DNA from: Bacillota bacterium
GTDB taxonomy: Bacteria; Bacillota; Clostridia; Christensenellales; CAG-138
Assembly: GCA_023416175.1 (NCBI GenBank)
Contig: JAEZIE010000142.1
Location: 1-5,320, forward strand
Length of the DNA stretch: 5,320 bases
Reading direction: 5' to 3'
Of this stretch, positions 1-5,320 are shown piece after piece. Below the pieces are notes generated by a model. The model did not search any database, was not told the origin of the DNA, and was given only the letters and a program-made list of their open reading frames with translations. A program made the position numbers and the translations under genes. Positions within the stretch are counted from its first letter, which is position 1, and every line of letters starts with the position of its first letter.

Positions 1-285
1 GCGGAGGATCTGCGCATTACGCTCCCTTCGGTAACGGTAGCCATCAACAAGCTTGCGGCAAAAGGGTATGTGGAAAAGGTGCGCGGGGAGGCCGACAGCC
101 GGACCGTCTATGTCAAGCTGACCAAAACCGGCAAAAAGGCGGATGCCGCCCACCGTTACTTCCATGAAAACATGGTCAGAAATGTTCTGCGTGAAATGAA
201 CGAGGAGGAGAAGCATGCGCTCTTAAAAGGCGTCATGAAGCTTAACGCGTTCTTCAAAGGCAAGATCGACACTGTGGAGGCATAA
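1..285 (+). CDS. MarR-family transcriptional regulator, FabT-like (5' truncated by window edge)
   Basis: Frame 1 is open from the first base to the TAA at 283-285, giving 94 C-terminal residues; MarR proteins are usually about 140-160 residues, so roughly the first third is missing. The visible part starts inside the winged helix-turn-helix. A recognition helix (about residues 9-20, SVTVAINKLAAKGYVEK region) is followed by a wing holding the MarR hallmark D-x-R (ADSR, about residues 33-36) and the usual L-T-x-x-G-K. The rest is the C-terminal dimerisation helices. The family forms dimers that bind palindromic operators. Placed directly before fabH in a FASII operon, it matches the position of FabT, the acyl-ACP-responsive repressor of fatty-acid synthesis in streptococci and relatives; that role is inferred from context. 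An internal GTG at 70 would give a shorter ORF but would cut through the DNA-binding domain, so it is not the start. Any operator or promoter lies left of the window. Confidence 0.85.
   Translation, partial: AEDLRITLPSVTVAINKLAAKGYVEKVRGEADSRTVYVKLTKTGKKADAAHRYFHENMVRNVLREMNEEEKHALLKGVMKLNAFFKGKIDTVEA
276..280 (+). promoter_or_regulatory. Ribosome binding site of fabH inside the regulator gene
   Basis: GGAGG lies 5 nt before the fabH ATG and is encoded within the last sense codons of the regulator (Val-Glu-Ala, then TAA). With no bases between the TAA and the ATG, ribosomes finishing the regulator end at the fabH start, so the two are probably translationally coupled. Confidence 0.8.
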
Positions 286-1251
286 ATGAGTTTCTCAATA
301 CTCGGTACCGGCAGCGCGTGCCCGAAACGCGTTGTGACAAACGATGAACTTTCCACCATGGTGGATACATCGGACGAGTGGATCAGCACCCGAACGGGTG
401 TAAAGGAGCGGCGTGTACTAACCGATGAAACATTGATCGATATTGCGCTCTTAGCCGCAAAGAGTGCGATTGATGACGCTGGCATTACCGTAGGCGAGCT
501 GGATTTGATACTCTGCGCCACGATCCGCAACGATTACATTACCCCTACGCTTTCGTGCATGCTGCAAAAGGAACTGGGGGCAACCTGTCCTGCGATGGAC
601 GTCAACGCCGCATGCTCGGGCTTTTTGTATGCATTGGACGTGGCCGATGGCTACTTTGCACGAAAGCGCGTGAAAAAGGTACTGGTCGTGGCGGCGGAGG
701 CCATGAGCAAAATGGCGGACTGGACGGACCGGGCGACCTGCGTGCTGTTTGGGGATGCGGCGGGCGCGGTGATCTTAGGGGAAGGGGAGGACCTTCTTTC
801 TCTTAAGATTACAGCAAGCGGCAACGATGAACATCTGGTCATTCCCCATGTTCAGGGCAACAGCCCGTTTTCCAATCAACCCCGACGTGACCCGTTTGTG
901 TATATGAACGGGCAGGAGGTATACAAGTTTGCTGTATCCTCTATCTGCCAGGATCTAACCGCTGTCATCGCCGCGGCGGGCTTAGGGCAGGAGCAGATTC
1001 ATCATGTGCTGCCGCATCAGGCGAACAGCCGGATCATCGAGGCGGCGAAAGGTCGGCTTTCTATCCCGGCGGACCGGTTCCACATGAATATCGCGCGCTT
1101 TGGCAATACCTCCGCCGCGAGCATTCCGGTGCTGATGGATGAGCTAAGCCGCGCAGGAACATTCAAAAAGGGCGAATTTCTGGCCTTAAGCGCATTTGGA
1201 GGGGGCTTCACAACCGGAGCCTGTGTCCTGCGCTGGTGCAAAGGGCAATAA
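286..1251 (+). CDS. fabH: Beta-ketoacyl-ACP synthase III (FabH)
   Basis: This cytoplasmic thiolase-fold enzyme starts fatty-acid chains by decarboxylative condensation of an acyl-CoA primer with malonyl-ACP. It has 321 residues, close to the 317 of E. coli FabH. The N-terminus has the family pattern (LGTGSACPKRVVTND, residues 6-20; SDEWI with Trp32; RTG with Arg36). The catalytic triad is complete: Cys110 in DVNAACSGF, His244 in the PHQAN motif, and Asn274 in RFGNTSAAS. Arg249 and the C-terminal AFGGGFT glycine loop are also present. Residues lining the acyl pocket (about 84-90, DYITPTL) lack the Phe87 of acetyl-specific E. coli FabH, so a wider primer range, including branched primers, is possible but unproven. 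The ATG abuts the regulator's stop and has GGAGG at 276-280. It is followed by acpP, which encodes the protein carrying its second substrate. Confidence 0.97.
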   Translation: MSFSILGTGSACPKRVVTNDELSTMVDTSDEWISTRTGVKERRVLTDETLIDIALLAAKSAIDDAGITVGELDLILCATIRNDYITPTLSCMLQKELGATCPAMDVNAACSGFLYALDVADGYFARKRVKKVLVVAAEAMSKMADWTDRATCVLFGDAAGAVILGEGEDLLSLKITASGNDEHLVIPHVQGNSPFSNQPRRDPFVYMNGQEVYKFAVSSICQDLTAVIAAAGLGQEQIHHVLPHQANSRIIEAAKGRLSIPADRFHMNIARFGNTSAASIPVLMDELSRAGTFKKGEFLALSAFGGGFTTGACVLRWCKGQ

Positions 1252-1258
1252 AAAATTC

Positions 1259-1264
1259 AGGAGG
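1259..1264 (+). promoter_or_regulatory. Ribosome binding site of acpP
   Basis: This perfect AGGAGG sits 10 nt before the ATG at 1275 in the 23-nt fabH-acpP spacer. It settles the start: the upstream in-frame candidate at 1236 lies inside the end of fabH, before this site, and would add 13 residues absent from ordinary ACPs. The spacing is slightly long. Confidence 0.8.
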
Positions 1265-1274
1265 CATTATAGGT

Positions 1275-1514
1275 ATGATATTCGAAAAAATCGTGCGCAT
1301 TCTCAGGGACTACAAGGATGTTGAAGCGGAGAGCATCACACCGGAAACTACGTTTGAATCGCTGGGGCTTGATTCGCTTGACCGCGTGGAACTCGCCATG
1401 AGCGTGGAAGAGGAGTTTTCCATCCAGCTCGAGCTGACGGAAGGCATGCGCACCGTGCAGGGACTCGTCGACGCCATAGAGGAACAGTTAAAGCTCAAGG
1501 AGAACAACGCATGA
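1275..1514 (+). CDS. acpP: Acyl carrier protein (AcpP)
   Basis: This is a 79-residue acidic four-helix protein that carries growing acyl chains as thioesters on a 4'-phosphopantetheine arm. The attachment serine is Ser34 in the canonical motif GLDSLDRVEL (residues 31-40), followed by the acidic helix II (MSVEEEFSIQL) that partner enzymes recognise. The length matches bacterial ACPs of 75-80 residues. It needs activation by a holo-ACP synthase (AcpS), not encoded here. ATG 1275 is chosen over the 13-residue extension from 1236 because AGGAGG lies just upstream and family members begin with M-x-F/x-E-K-I/V. It overlaps fabK by 4 nt (ATGA). Its context between fabH and fabK supports a fatty-acid role rather than a polyketide carrier. 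Confidence 0.97.
   Translation: MIFEKIVRILRDYKDVEAESITPETTFESLGLDSLDRVELAMSVEEEFSIQLELTEGMRTVQGLVDAIEEQLKLKENNA
1497..1502 (+). promoter_or_regulatory. Ribosome binding site of fabK inside acpP
   Basis: AAGGAG lies 8 nt before the fabK ATG and is encoded by the Leu-Lys-Glu near the end of ACP. Start and stop overlap as ATGA (1511-1514), the classic arrangement for termination-reinitiation coupling. Confidence 0.8.
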
Positions 1515-2455
1515 AGACCCCGCTGTGCGGCCTTTTGGGCATAGAATACCCTGTGTTGCAGGGCGGCATGGCCTGGGTGGCGGACGCCTCACTGGCTTCC
1601 GCCGTCAGCAACGGGGGCGGTCTTGGCATTGTTTCTGCCATGAATGCGGATGCAGACTGGCTGCGCAATGAGATCCGCAATACCCGTGCCCGTACAGCCA
1701 AACCCTTTGGCGTGAACATCATGCTGATGAGCCCGTATGTGGAAGATGTGGCCCGGGTTGTCGTTGAGGAGCGCGTGCCTGTGGTGACAACGGGCGCCGG
1801 CAATCCCTCCCGGTTCATGGCCGCGTGGATCGATGCGGGCATCAAGGTTATTCCCGTTGTGCCATCTACAGCGGTGGCCAAACTTGTGGCGCGCAGCGGC
1901 GCAAGCGCGGTAATCGCGGAAGGCGGCGAAAGCGGCGGCCATGTGGGTGATTTGACCACCATGGTGCTCGTCCCCCAGGTGTGCGATGCGGTGGATATCC
2001 CCGTAATCGCCGCGGGCGGCATTGCGGACGGGCGCGGCGTTGCCGCTGCGTTCATGCTGGGTGCCGTAGGCGTGCAGCTGGGCACAAGGTTCTTAATCGC
2101 GAACGAGTGCACCATCCATCAAAACTATAAGGAGCGCATCCTGCAGGCCAAGGATATTGATACCGCCACGGCGGGCAAGCGTCTGGGGCATCCCGTACGC
2201 GCGCTCAAAAACCAGTTCATGCGGGAGTTCATCCGCCGCGAATACGACAGTTCTATCCCCAACGAGGAACTGGAACGCTACGGCGCGGGCGCACTTCGCC
2301 TTGCCGCGCGTGAAGGGGATATGAAGAACGGCAGCGTCATGGCAGGGCAATCTGCCGCCATGGTACACAAGGAGCAGCCCGCTTGCGAGATCATCCGTGA
2401 GTTGATGGATGAGGCGGATTTGCTGCTAAAAGGAGCTTGCAAATGGGTGCAATAG
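1511..2455 (+). CDS. fabK: Enoyl-ACP reductase II, FMN-dependent (FabK)
   Basis: FabK catalyses the last reduction of each elongation cycle, trans-2-enoyl-ACP to acyl-ACP, using NAD(P)H through bound FMN. The 314-residue protein is a TIM barrel of the 2-nitropropane dioxygenase-like flavoprotein family. It shows the FabK signature: YPVLQGGMAWVAD (13-25), FGVNIMLMSP (66-75), TTGAGNP (93-99), EGGESGGHVG with His144 (137-146), the FMN phosphate loop IPVIAAGGIADGRG (163-176), GVQLGTRF (187-194) and the late GSVMAGQSA (274-282). His144 matches the catalytic histidine of Streptococcus pneumoniae FabK in both position and context. Family sequences close to nitronate monooxygenase are the main alternative, but the fab cluster setting and these motifs favour FabK. 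It overlaps acpP by 4 nt and fabD by 13 nt. FabK enzymes are insensitive to triclosan, unlike FabI. Confidence 0.95.
   Translation: MKTPLCGLLGIEYPVLQGGMAWVADASLASAVSNGGGLGIVSAMNADADWLRNEIRNTRARTAKPFGVNIMLMSPYVEDVARVVVEERVPVVTTGAGNPSRFMAAWIDAGIKVIPVVPSTAVAKLVARSGASAVIAEGGESGGHVGDLTTMVLVPQVCDAVDIPVIAAGGIADGRGVAAAFMLGAVGVQLGTRFLIANECTIHQNYKERILQAKDIDTATAGKRLGHPVRALKNQFMREFIRREYDSSIPNEELERYGAGALRLAAREGDMKNGSVMAGQSAAMVHKEQPACEIIRELMDEADLLLKGACKWVQ
2428..2435 (+). promoter_or_regulatory. Ribosome binding site of fabD inside fabK
   Basis: AAAAGGAG lies 7 nt before the ATG at 2443 and is encoded by the Leu-Lys-Gly near the FabK C-terminus. It decides the start: the in-frame TTG at 2437 would begin one base after the site, far too close to be used. 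Confidence 0.8.
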
Positions 2456-3369
2456 CCTTTCTGTTTGCGGGTCAGGGCGCGCAGTACCCCGGCATGGGGG
2501 AGGCGCTCTGCCGGTGCTCAAAAGCGGCACGCGCCGTGTTTGACAAGGCGGATCAACTCCGCCCCGGCACAAGCGCTCAATGTTTTACCGGCACGAAAGA
2601 GGAATTGAGCCAAACGGCAAATACGCAGCCCTGTGTGTTCAGCGTGGACTTAGCTGCGGCCTGTGCGTTACAGGAGGCGGGGATCATCCCGCAGGCCGTG
2701 TGCGGCTTTTCCCTGGGGGAGGTCGCGGCGTTGACATTCGCTGGCGCGTTCTCCCATGCGGACGGATTTCGGCTGATATTACAACGTGCGGACGCAATGC
2801 AGCGGGCGGCGGAACAGACAAAAGGCGGTATGGCGGCGGTTTTGAAGCTTTCAAACGAAGCGGTGGAGGCGCTGTGCGCTTCTTATCCGAGCGTGTATCC
2901 CGTCAATTACAATTGCCCGGGACAGTTGGTGGTGGCGGGCGAACAAGGAGCGCTTACGGCATTTTGCGCGGCGGCGCAGGCCGAAGGTGGCAGGACGATG
3001 CCTCTCGCGGTCAGCGGTGCGTTCCATTCCCCCTATATGGCGGCAGCGGCGGAGGAATTTTATCAGCTATTATCCGATTTTTCTTTTCAAACACCCTCCT
3101 ACCCCGTGTACGCCAATGTAACGGCGGCGCCTTACGCCCCGCCCTATGCCAACTTGCTTGCTCAGCAGATCGCCTCGCCCGTACGCTTTGAACAATCCAT
3201 ACGGGCCATGGCGGAGGTCGGAATTGATACGTTTGTGGAAGTCGGCCCCGGAAAAACGCTGACGGGGTTGATCAGGAAGATTCTGCCCGAGGCCAAAGCC
3301 TATAGCGTACAGGACGAAGCGAGCCTATTTGAAACCATACAGGCGCTAAAAGGAGAAGACGCATGCTAA
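2443..3369 (+). CDS. fabD: Malonyl-CoA:ACP transacylase (FabD)
   Basis: FabD moves malonyl from CoA to holo-ACP, supplying the extender for FabH and FabF. The protein has 308 residues, as expected (E. coli 309). It begins with the family FLFAGQGAQYPGMG block (residues 6-19). The nucleophile is Ser90 in GFSLGE (88-93), Arg115 (LILQRADAM) anchors the malonyl carboxylate, and His195 in SGAFHSPYM completes the dyad. NCPGQLVVAG (157-166), YANVTA (223-228) and VEVGPGKTLTGL (265-276) are also present. One point is unusual: the GxSxG elbow has Phe89 where E. coli and many homologues have His (GHSLGE). The start at 2443 is set by the ribosome binding site at 2428-2435. The gene overlaps fabK by 13 nt and fabG by 7 nt. 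The discrete single-domain form and context rule out a polyketide synthase AT domain. Confidence 0.96.
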   Translation: MGAIAFLFAGQGAQYPGMGEALCRCSKAARAVFDKADQLRPGTSAQCFTGTKEELSQTANTQPCVFSVDLAAACALQEAGIIPQAVCGFSLGEVAALTFAGAFSHADGFRLILQRADAMQRAAEQTKGGMAAVLKLSNEAVEALCASYPSVYPVNYNCPGQLVVAGEQGALTAFCAAAQAEGGRTMPLAVSGAFHSPYMAAAAEEFYQLLSDFSFQTPSYPVYANVTAAPYAPPYANLLAQQIASPVRFEQSIRAMAEVGIDTFVEVGPGKTLTGLIRKILPEAKAYSVQDEASLFETIQALKGEDAC

Positions 3370-3373
3370 AAGG
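3345..3373 (+). repeat. Short direct repeat GCTAAAAGG across the fabD-fabG junction
   Basis: The 9-mer GCTAAAAGG occurs at 3345-3353 and again at 3365-3373, with a 20-nt period. The first copy holds the fabG ribosome binding site and encodes Ala-Leu-Lys-Gly of FabD. The second spans the FabD stop and encodes Leu-Lys-Gly right after the FabG Met. A longer version, GCTAAAAGGAG, is also found before fabD at 2425-2435. This may be only shared ribosome-binding and codon constraint rather than a true duplication. Confidence 0.5.
3348..3355 (+). promoter_or_regulatory. Ribosome binding site of fabG inside fabD
   Basis: AAAAGGAG lies 7 nt before the ATG at 3363, with the same sequence and spacing as the fabD site. 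It is encoded by Leu-Lys-Gly near the FabD C-terminus, and the FabD stop lies just beyond the fabG start. Confidence 0.8.
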
Positions 3374-4103
3374 CAAGACCGCGCTCGTCACGGGCGCATC
3401 CCGCGGCATTGGCCGCGCCATCGCGCTTGCGCTTGCAAAAGAGGGCGCGGATATCGCGCTTGTATACGCGGGCAATGCGTCTGCCGCCGCCGAGGCAGTG
3501 GAGCAGGTGCAGGCGCTCGGAGTCAGGGCAGAAAGCTTCCGATGCGACGTGGCGGACCACGCCGCCGTAAAAGAGATGATCGCTTCGGTTCTTGCTGCGT
3601 TTGGTTCCATCGACATCCTGGTCAACAACGCGGGCATCACACGGGACGCACTGCTTTTGACCATGAAGGAGGGGGACTACGACGCAGTACTCGATACCAA
3701 TTTAAAGGGTGCTTATAACACCATCAAGCACATTGTCCCGCATTTCATTAAAAGGCGCAGCGGCCGAATCATCAACATTTCTTCCGTCGCAGGGTTGATG
3801 GGCAACGCGGGCCAAGTTAATTATTCAGCGGCCAAAGCGGGCTTAGTAGGCATGACAAAATCCGTCGCCAAGGAGCTTGCCGCCCGTAACATCACCTGCA
3901 ACGCCGTGGCCCCCGGCTTTATCCAGACGGAAATGACAGAGGGTCTGTCCGAGCATGTGCAGCAGGCGCTGCTGGACGCTATCCCGCTAAAACGCATGGG
4001 AATGGCTGAGGATGTCGCATCCCTTGTGGCGTTCCTCGCAGGGTCAAGTGCCGCGTACATCACCGGGGAAGTTATCCGCGTGGATGGCGGCCTGGCTATG
4101 TAA
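3363..4103 (+). CDS. fabG: 3-oxoacyl-ACP reductase (FabG)
   Basis: FabG reduces 3-ketoacyl-ACP to 3-hydroxyacyl-ACP with NADPH, the first reduction of each cycle. The 246-residue protein is a classical short-chain dehydrogenase/reductase with a Rossmann fold, normally a tetramer. Motifs appear in order: cofactor-binding TGASRGIG (10-17), CDV (61-63), NNAG (88-91), structural/catalytic Asn113 (DTNLKG), Ser141 (NISSVAG), Tyr154 and Lys158 (NYSAAKAG), the PG motif (184-185) in NAVAPGFIQTEM, and the C-terminal YITGEVIRVDGGLAM. Ser-Tyr-Lys spacing (13, then 4) equals that of E. coli FabG (Ser138, Tyr151, Lys155). Many SDR enzymes look similar, but these motifs and the location between fabD and fabF make FabG the best call. 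It overlaps fabD by 7 nt and is followed by a 34-nt spacer. Confidence 0.97.
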   Translation: MLKGKTALVTGASRGIGRAIALALAKEGADIALVYAGNASAAAEAVEQVQALGVRAESFRCDVADHAAVKEMIASVLAAFGSIDILVNNAGITRDALLLTMKEGDYDAVLDTNLKGAYNTIKHIVPHFIKRRSGRIINISSVAGLMGNAGQVNYSAAKAGLVGMTKSVAKELAARNITCNAVAPGFIQTEMTEGLSEHVQQALLDAIPLKRMGMAEDVASLVAFLAGSSAAYITGEVIRVDGGLAM

Positions 4104-4137
4104 CAACGCTTCCCGGAATGATTGGAGGAGCAAAAGT
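4104..4137 (+). other. fabG-fabF intergenic spacer
   Basis: This 34-nt stretch is the longest gap between genes in the window. It contains only the fabF ribosome binding site; I see no hairpin followed by a T-run and no -35/-10 pair, so fabG and fabF are most likely cotranscribed. Confidence 0.6.
4124..4130 (+). promoter_or_regulatory. Ribosome binding site of fabF
   Basis: GGAGGAG lies 7 nt before the ATG at 4138. Unlike the fabK, fabD and fabG sites it is outside any coding frame, so fabF can be initiated independently of fabG translation. Confidence 0.85.
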
Positions 4138-5320
4138 ATGAGAAGAGTCGTTATTACCGGTATGGGGGTCATATCCCCCGTCGGCAACACGCTGGATACG
4201 TTTTGGAACAGTCTTTCGAGCGGCCAGTGTGGCATTGACTTTATTACAAAATTTGATACGGAGCCGCTGAAGGTTAAAATCGCGGCGGAGGTCAAGGGAT
4301 TTGACCCGACGCAGTATATGGAAAAGGGCGAAGCAAGGAAAACAGACCTCTATGCCCAGTATGCCATTGCGGCTGCGGCAGAGGCCATGCAGCATAGCGG
4401 GCTTACAGTAACGGACCCGTTCCGCTTCGGCGTCTACATCGGCTCCGGTATCGGTGGTATGGAAACGTTCATGAATGAGTGCCAGAAGCTCCTTGAGCAG
4501 GGCCCGCGCCGCGTTTCCCCGCACTTTATCCCGATGATGATCGCGAACATCGCTGCGGGCAGCATTGCCATGAGATACCAGGCCATGGGTCCCTGCCTGC
4601 CGGTGGTGACCGCCTGCGCCACATCTTCGCATGCGATCGGCGAGGCGTTCCGCGCCATCAAGCATGGCTATGCGGACGCAATCTTGGCGGGAGGCGCTGA
4701 AGCGGCACTCAACCCGCTTGGCATTGCTGGGTTTTCTAACTGTATGGCGCTTTCCACCCGGAACGATCCTTTAGACAGCTCCATTCCCTTCGATAAGCGC
4801 AGGGACGGCTTTGTCATGGGCGAAGGCGCGGGCGTGCTGGTGGTTGAGGAATACGAACACGCCAAGGCGCGCGGTGCTACGATTTACGCGGAGGTTGCGG
4901 GCTATGGCAACACGTGCGATGCGTACCATGTGACGGCGCCGCACCCGGAATCTTTAGCCGCGGCCCAGGCCATCCGTCTTTCTTTGCAGGAGGCAGGGCT
5001 GAAGCCGGAGGATGCAAAGCACATCTACATCAATACGCATGGCACCAGCACCCCACTCAACGACAAGGCGGAAACGCTGGCCATCAAGCTGGCGCTTGAG
5101 GAGTATGCAAAGCACGTCATGATCAGCTCCACGAAATCCATGACTGGGCATATGTTGGGGGCTGCGGGCGCTGTAGAGGCGATTGCCTCCGTCATGGCGC
5201 TCCGTACGGGCATCGTGCCGCCCACCATCGGATACAAGGAGCCGGATGAGGCGTGCGATTTGGATATTGTGCCCAATGTTGCGCGCAAAGCCGACCCGAA
5301 GTATGCACTTTCGCTTTCTT
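4138..5320 (+). CDS. fabF: Beta-ketoacyl-ACP synthase II (FabF), 3' end cut by window edge
   Basis: FabF elongates acyl-ACP by condensation with malonyl-ACP. The reading frame is open from ATG 4138 to the window end, giving 394 residues; the family is usually about 410-415, so only some 20 residues are missing. The N-terminus reads MRRVVITGMGVISPVGNT. The thiolase-fold catalytic set is complete: Cys160 (VTACATSSHAIGEA), His301 (NTHGTSTP), Lys333 (STKSMTGH) and His338 (GHMLGAAGAVEA). GSGIGGMET (102-110) and FDKRRDGFVMGEGAG (218-231) are also typical. The Cys-His-His pattern distinguishes it from FabH (Cys-His-Asn) and, with complete condensing residues, from chain-length-factor proteins. The nucleophile loop reads CATSSH, with Ser163 where E. 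coli FabF has Gly (CTSGVH). The missing end should carry the FGFGGHN-type gating loop; the last visible residues (YALSLS) lead directly into it. Confidence 0.95.
   Translation, partial: MRRVVITGMGVISPVGNTLDTFWNSLSSGQCGIDFITKFDTEPLKVKIAAEVKGFDPTQYMEKGEARKTDLYAQYAIAAAAEAMQHSGLTVTDPFRFGVYIGSGIGGMETFMNECQKLLEQGPRRVSPHFIPMMIANIAAGSIAMRYQAMGPCLPVVTACATSSHAIGEAFRAIKHGYADAILAGGAEAALNPLGIAGFSNCMALSTRNDPLDSSIPFDKRRDGFVMGEGAGVLVVEEYEHAKARGATIYAEVAGYGNTCDAYHVTAPHPESLAAAQAIRLSLQEAGLKPEDAKHIYINTHGTSTPLNDKAETLAIKLALEEYAKHVMISSTKSMTGHMLGAAGAVEAIASVMALRTGIVPPTIGYKEPDEACDLDIVPNVARKADPKYALSLS

Noticed and set aside
1236..1274. N-terminal extension of ACP by 13 residues
   Set aside because: This start lies inside the fabH end and before the AGGAGG at 1259-1264; ACPs of this family start where ATG 1275 places it.
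1495..2115. A 206-codon open frame on the minus strand opposite fabK
   Set aside because: It is antisense to a clearly conserved gene, its protein is low-complexity (Ser/Thr/Ala/Pro-rich) with no recognisable motif, and it is explained by GC-rich codon bias in fabK.
2437..2442. TTG start for FabD two codons upstream of the ATG
   Set aside because: It lies one base after the ribosome binding site, so the spacing is too short; ATG 2443 has 7-nt spacing.
2731..2760. TTGACA resembling a -35 promoter element inside fabD
   Set aside because: No TATAAT-like hexamer is found at 16-18 nt spacing; the surrounding sequence is GC-rich coding DNA.
2580..3191. A 203-codon plus-strand frame inside fabD
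   Set aside because: It is a Gly/Arg-rich out-of-frame reading of fabD, while the fabD frame contains every expected motif; there is no frameshift in fabD.
4104..4137. Possible terminator or FabT/FapR operator in the fabG-fabF spacer
   Set aside because: No stem-loop, T-run or convincing palindrome is visible; only a ribosome binding site is there.
4235..4260. TTGACT followed by GATACG near the 5' end of fabF, resembling a promoter
   Set aside because: The spacing is only about 14 nt, the -10 match is weak, and it lies inside fabF codons.
4096..4665. A 189-codon open frame on the minus strand opposite fabF
   Set aside because: It lies over conserved FabF codons including the catalytic cysteine region, has Arg/His-rich composition and no family features; it is a shadow frame.

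Overview
The window is one continuous plus-strand block of a type II fatty-acid synthesis (FASII) operon: [3' end of a MarR-family regulator]-fabH-acpP-fabK-fabD-fabG-fabF (5' part). Gene order, strong AGGAGG-type ribosome binding sites, a flavin-dependent FabK enoyl reductase instead of FabI, and a MarR (FabT-like) gene directly before fabH all point to a Gram-positive Firmicute. The GC-rich codon use seen by eye suggests one of the higher-GC Clostridia-type lineages rather than Streptococcus, Lactobacillus or low-GC Clostridium. The lineage is inferred from layout and protein character only; no database search was possible.

Layout. 1-285: C-terminal 94 codons of the regulator. 286-1251: FabH, whose ATG follows the regulator's TAA with no gap. 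1275-1514: acyl carrier protein, after a 23-nt spacer carrying a perfect AGGAGG. 1511-2455: FabK, overlapping acpP by 4 nt (ATGA). 2443-3369: FabD, overlapping fabK by 13 nt. 3363-4103: FabG, overlapping fabD by 7 nt. 4138-5320: FabF, after a 34-nt spacer, cut by the window end shortly before its C-terminal FGFGGHN-type motif. No stretch longer than 34 nt lacks a gene. I found no RNA gene, mobile element, CRISPR array, promoter or convincing terminator.

How the genes work together. FabD loads malonyl onto ACP, FabH condenses acetyl- or branched acyl-CoA with malonyl-ACP to start a chain, FabG reduces the 3-keto group, a dehydratase (FabZ, not in the window) removes water, FabK reduces the enoyl group, and FabF runs later condensations. 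The regulator probably senses acyl-ACP or a related signal and represses the operon, as FabT does. FabZ and acetyl-CoA carboxylase genes (accB/C/D/A) commonly follow fabF in such clusters and may lie beyond the right edge.

All catalytic residues I could place are present, and every start is supported by a Shine-Dalgarno site. This is a conserved housekeeping region. I did not find a novel system; the findings are modest points about translational coupling and a few active-site variants.
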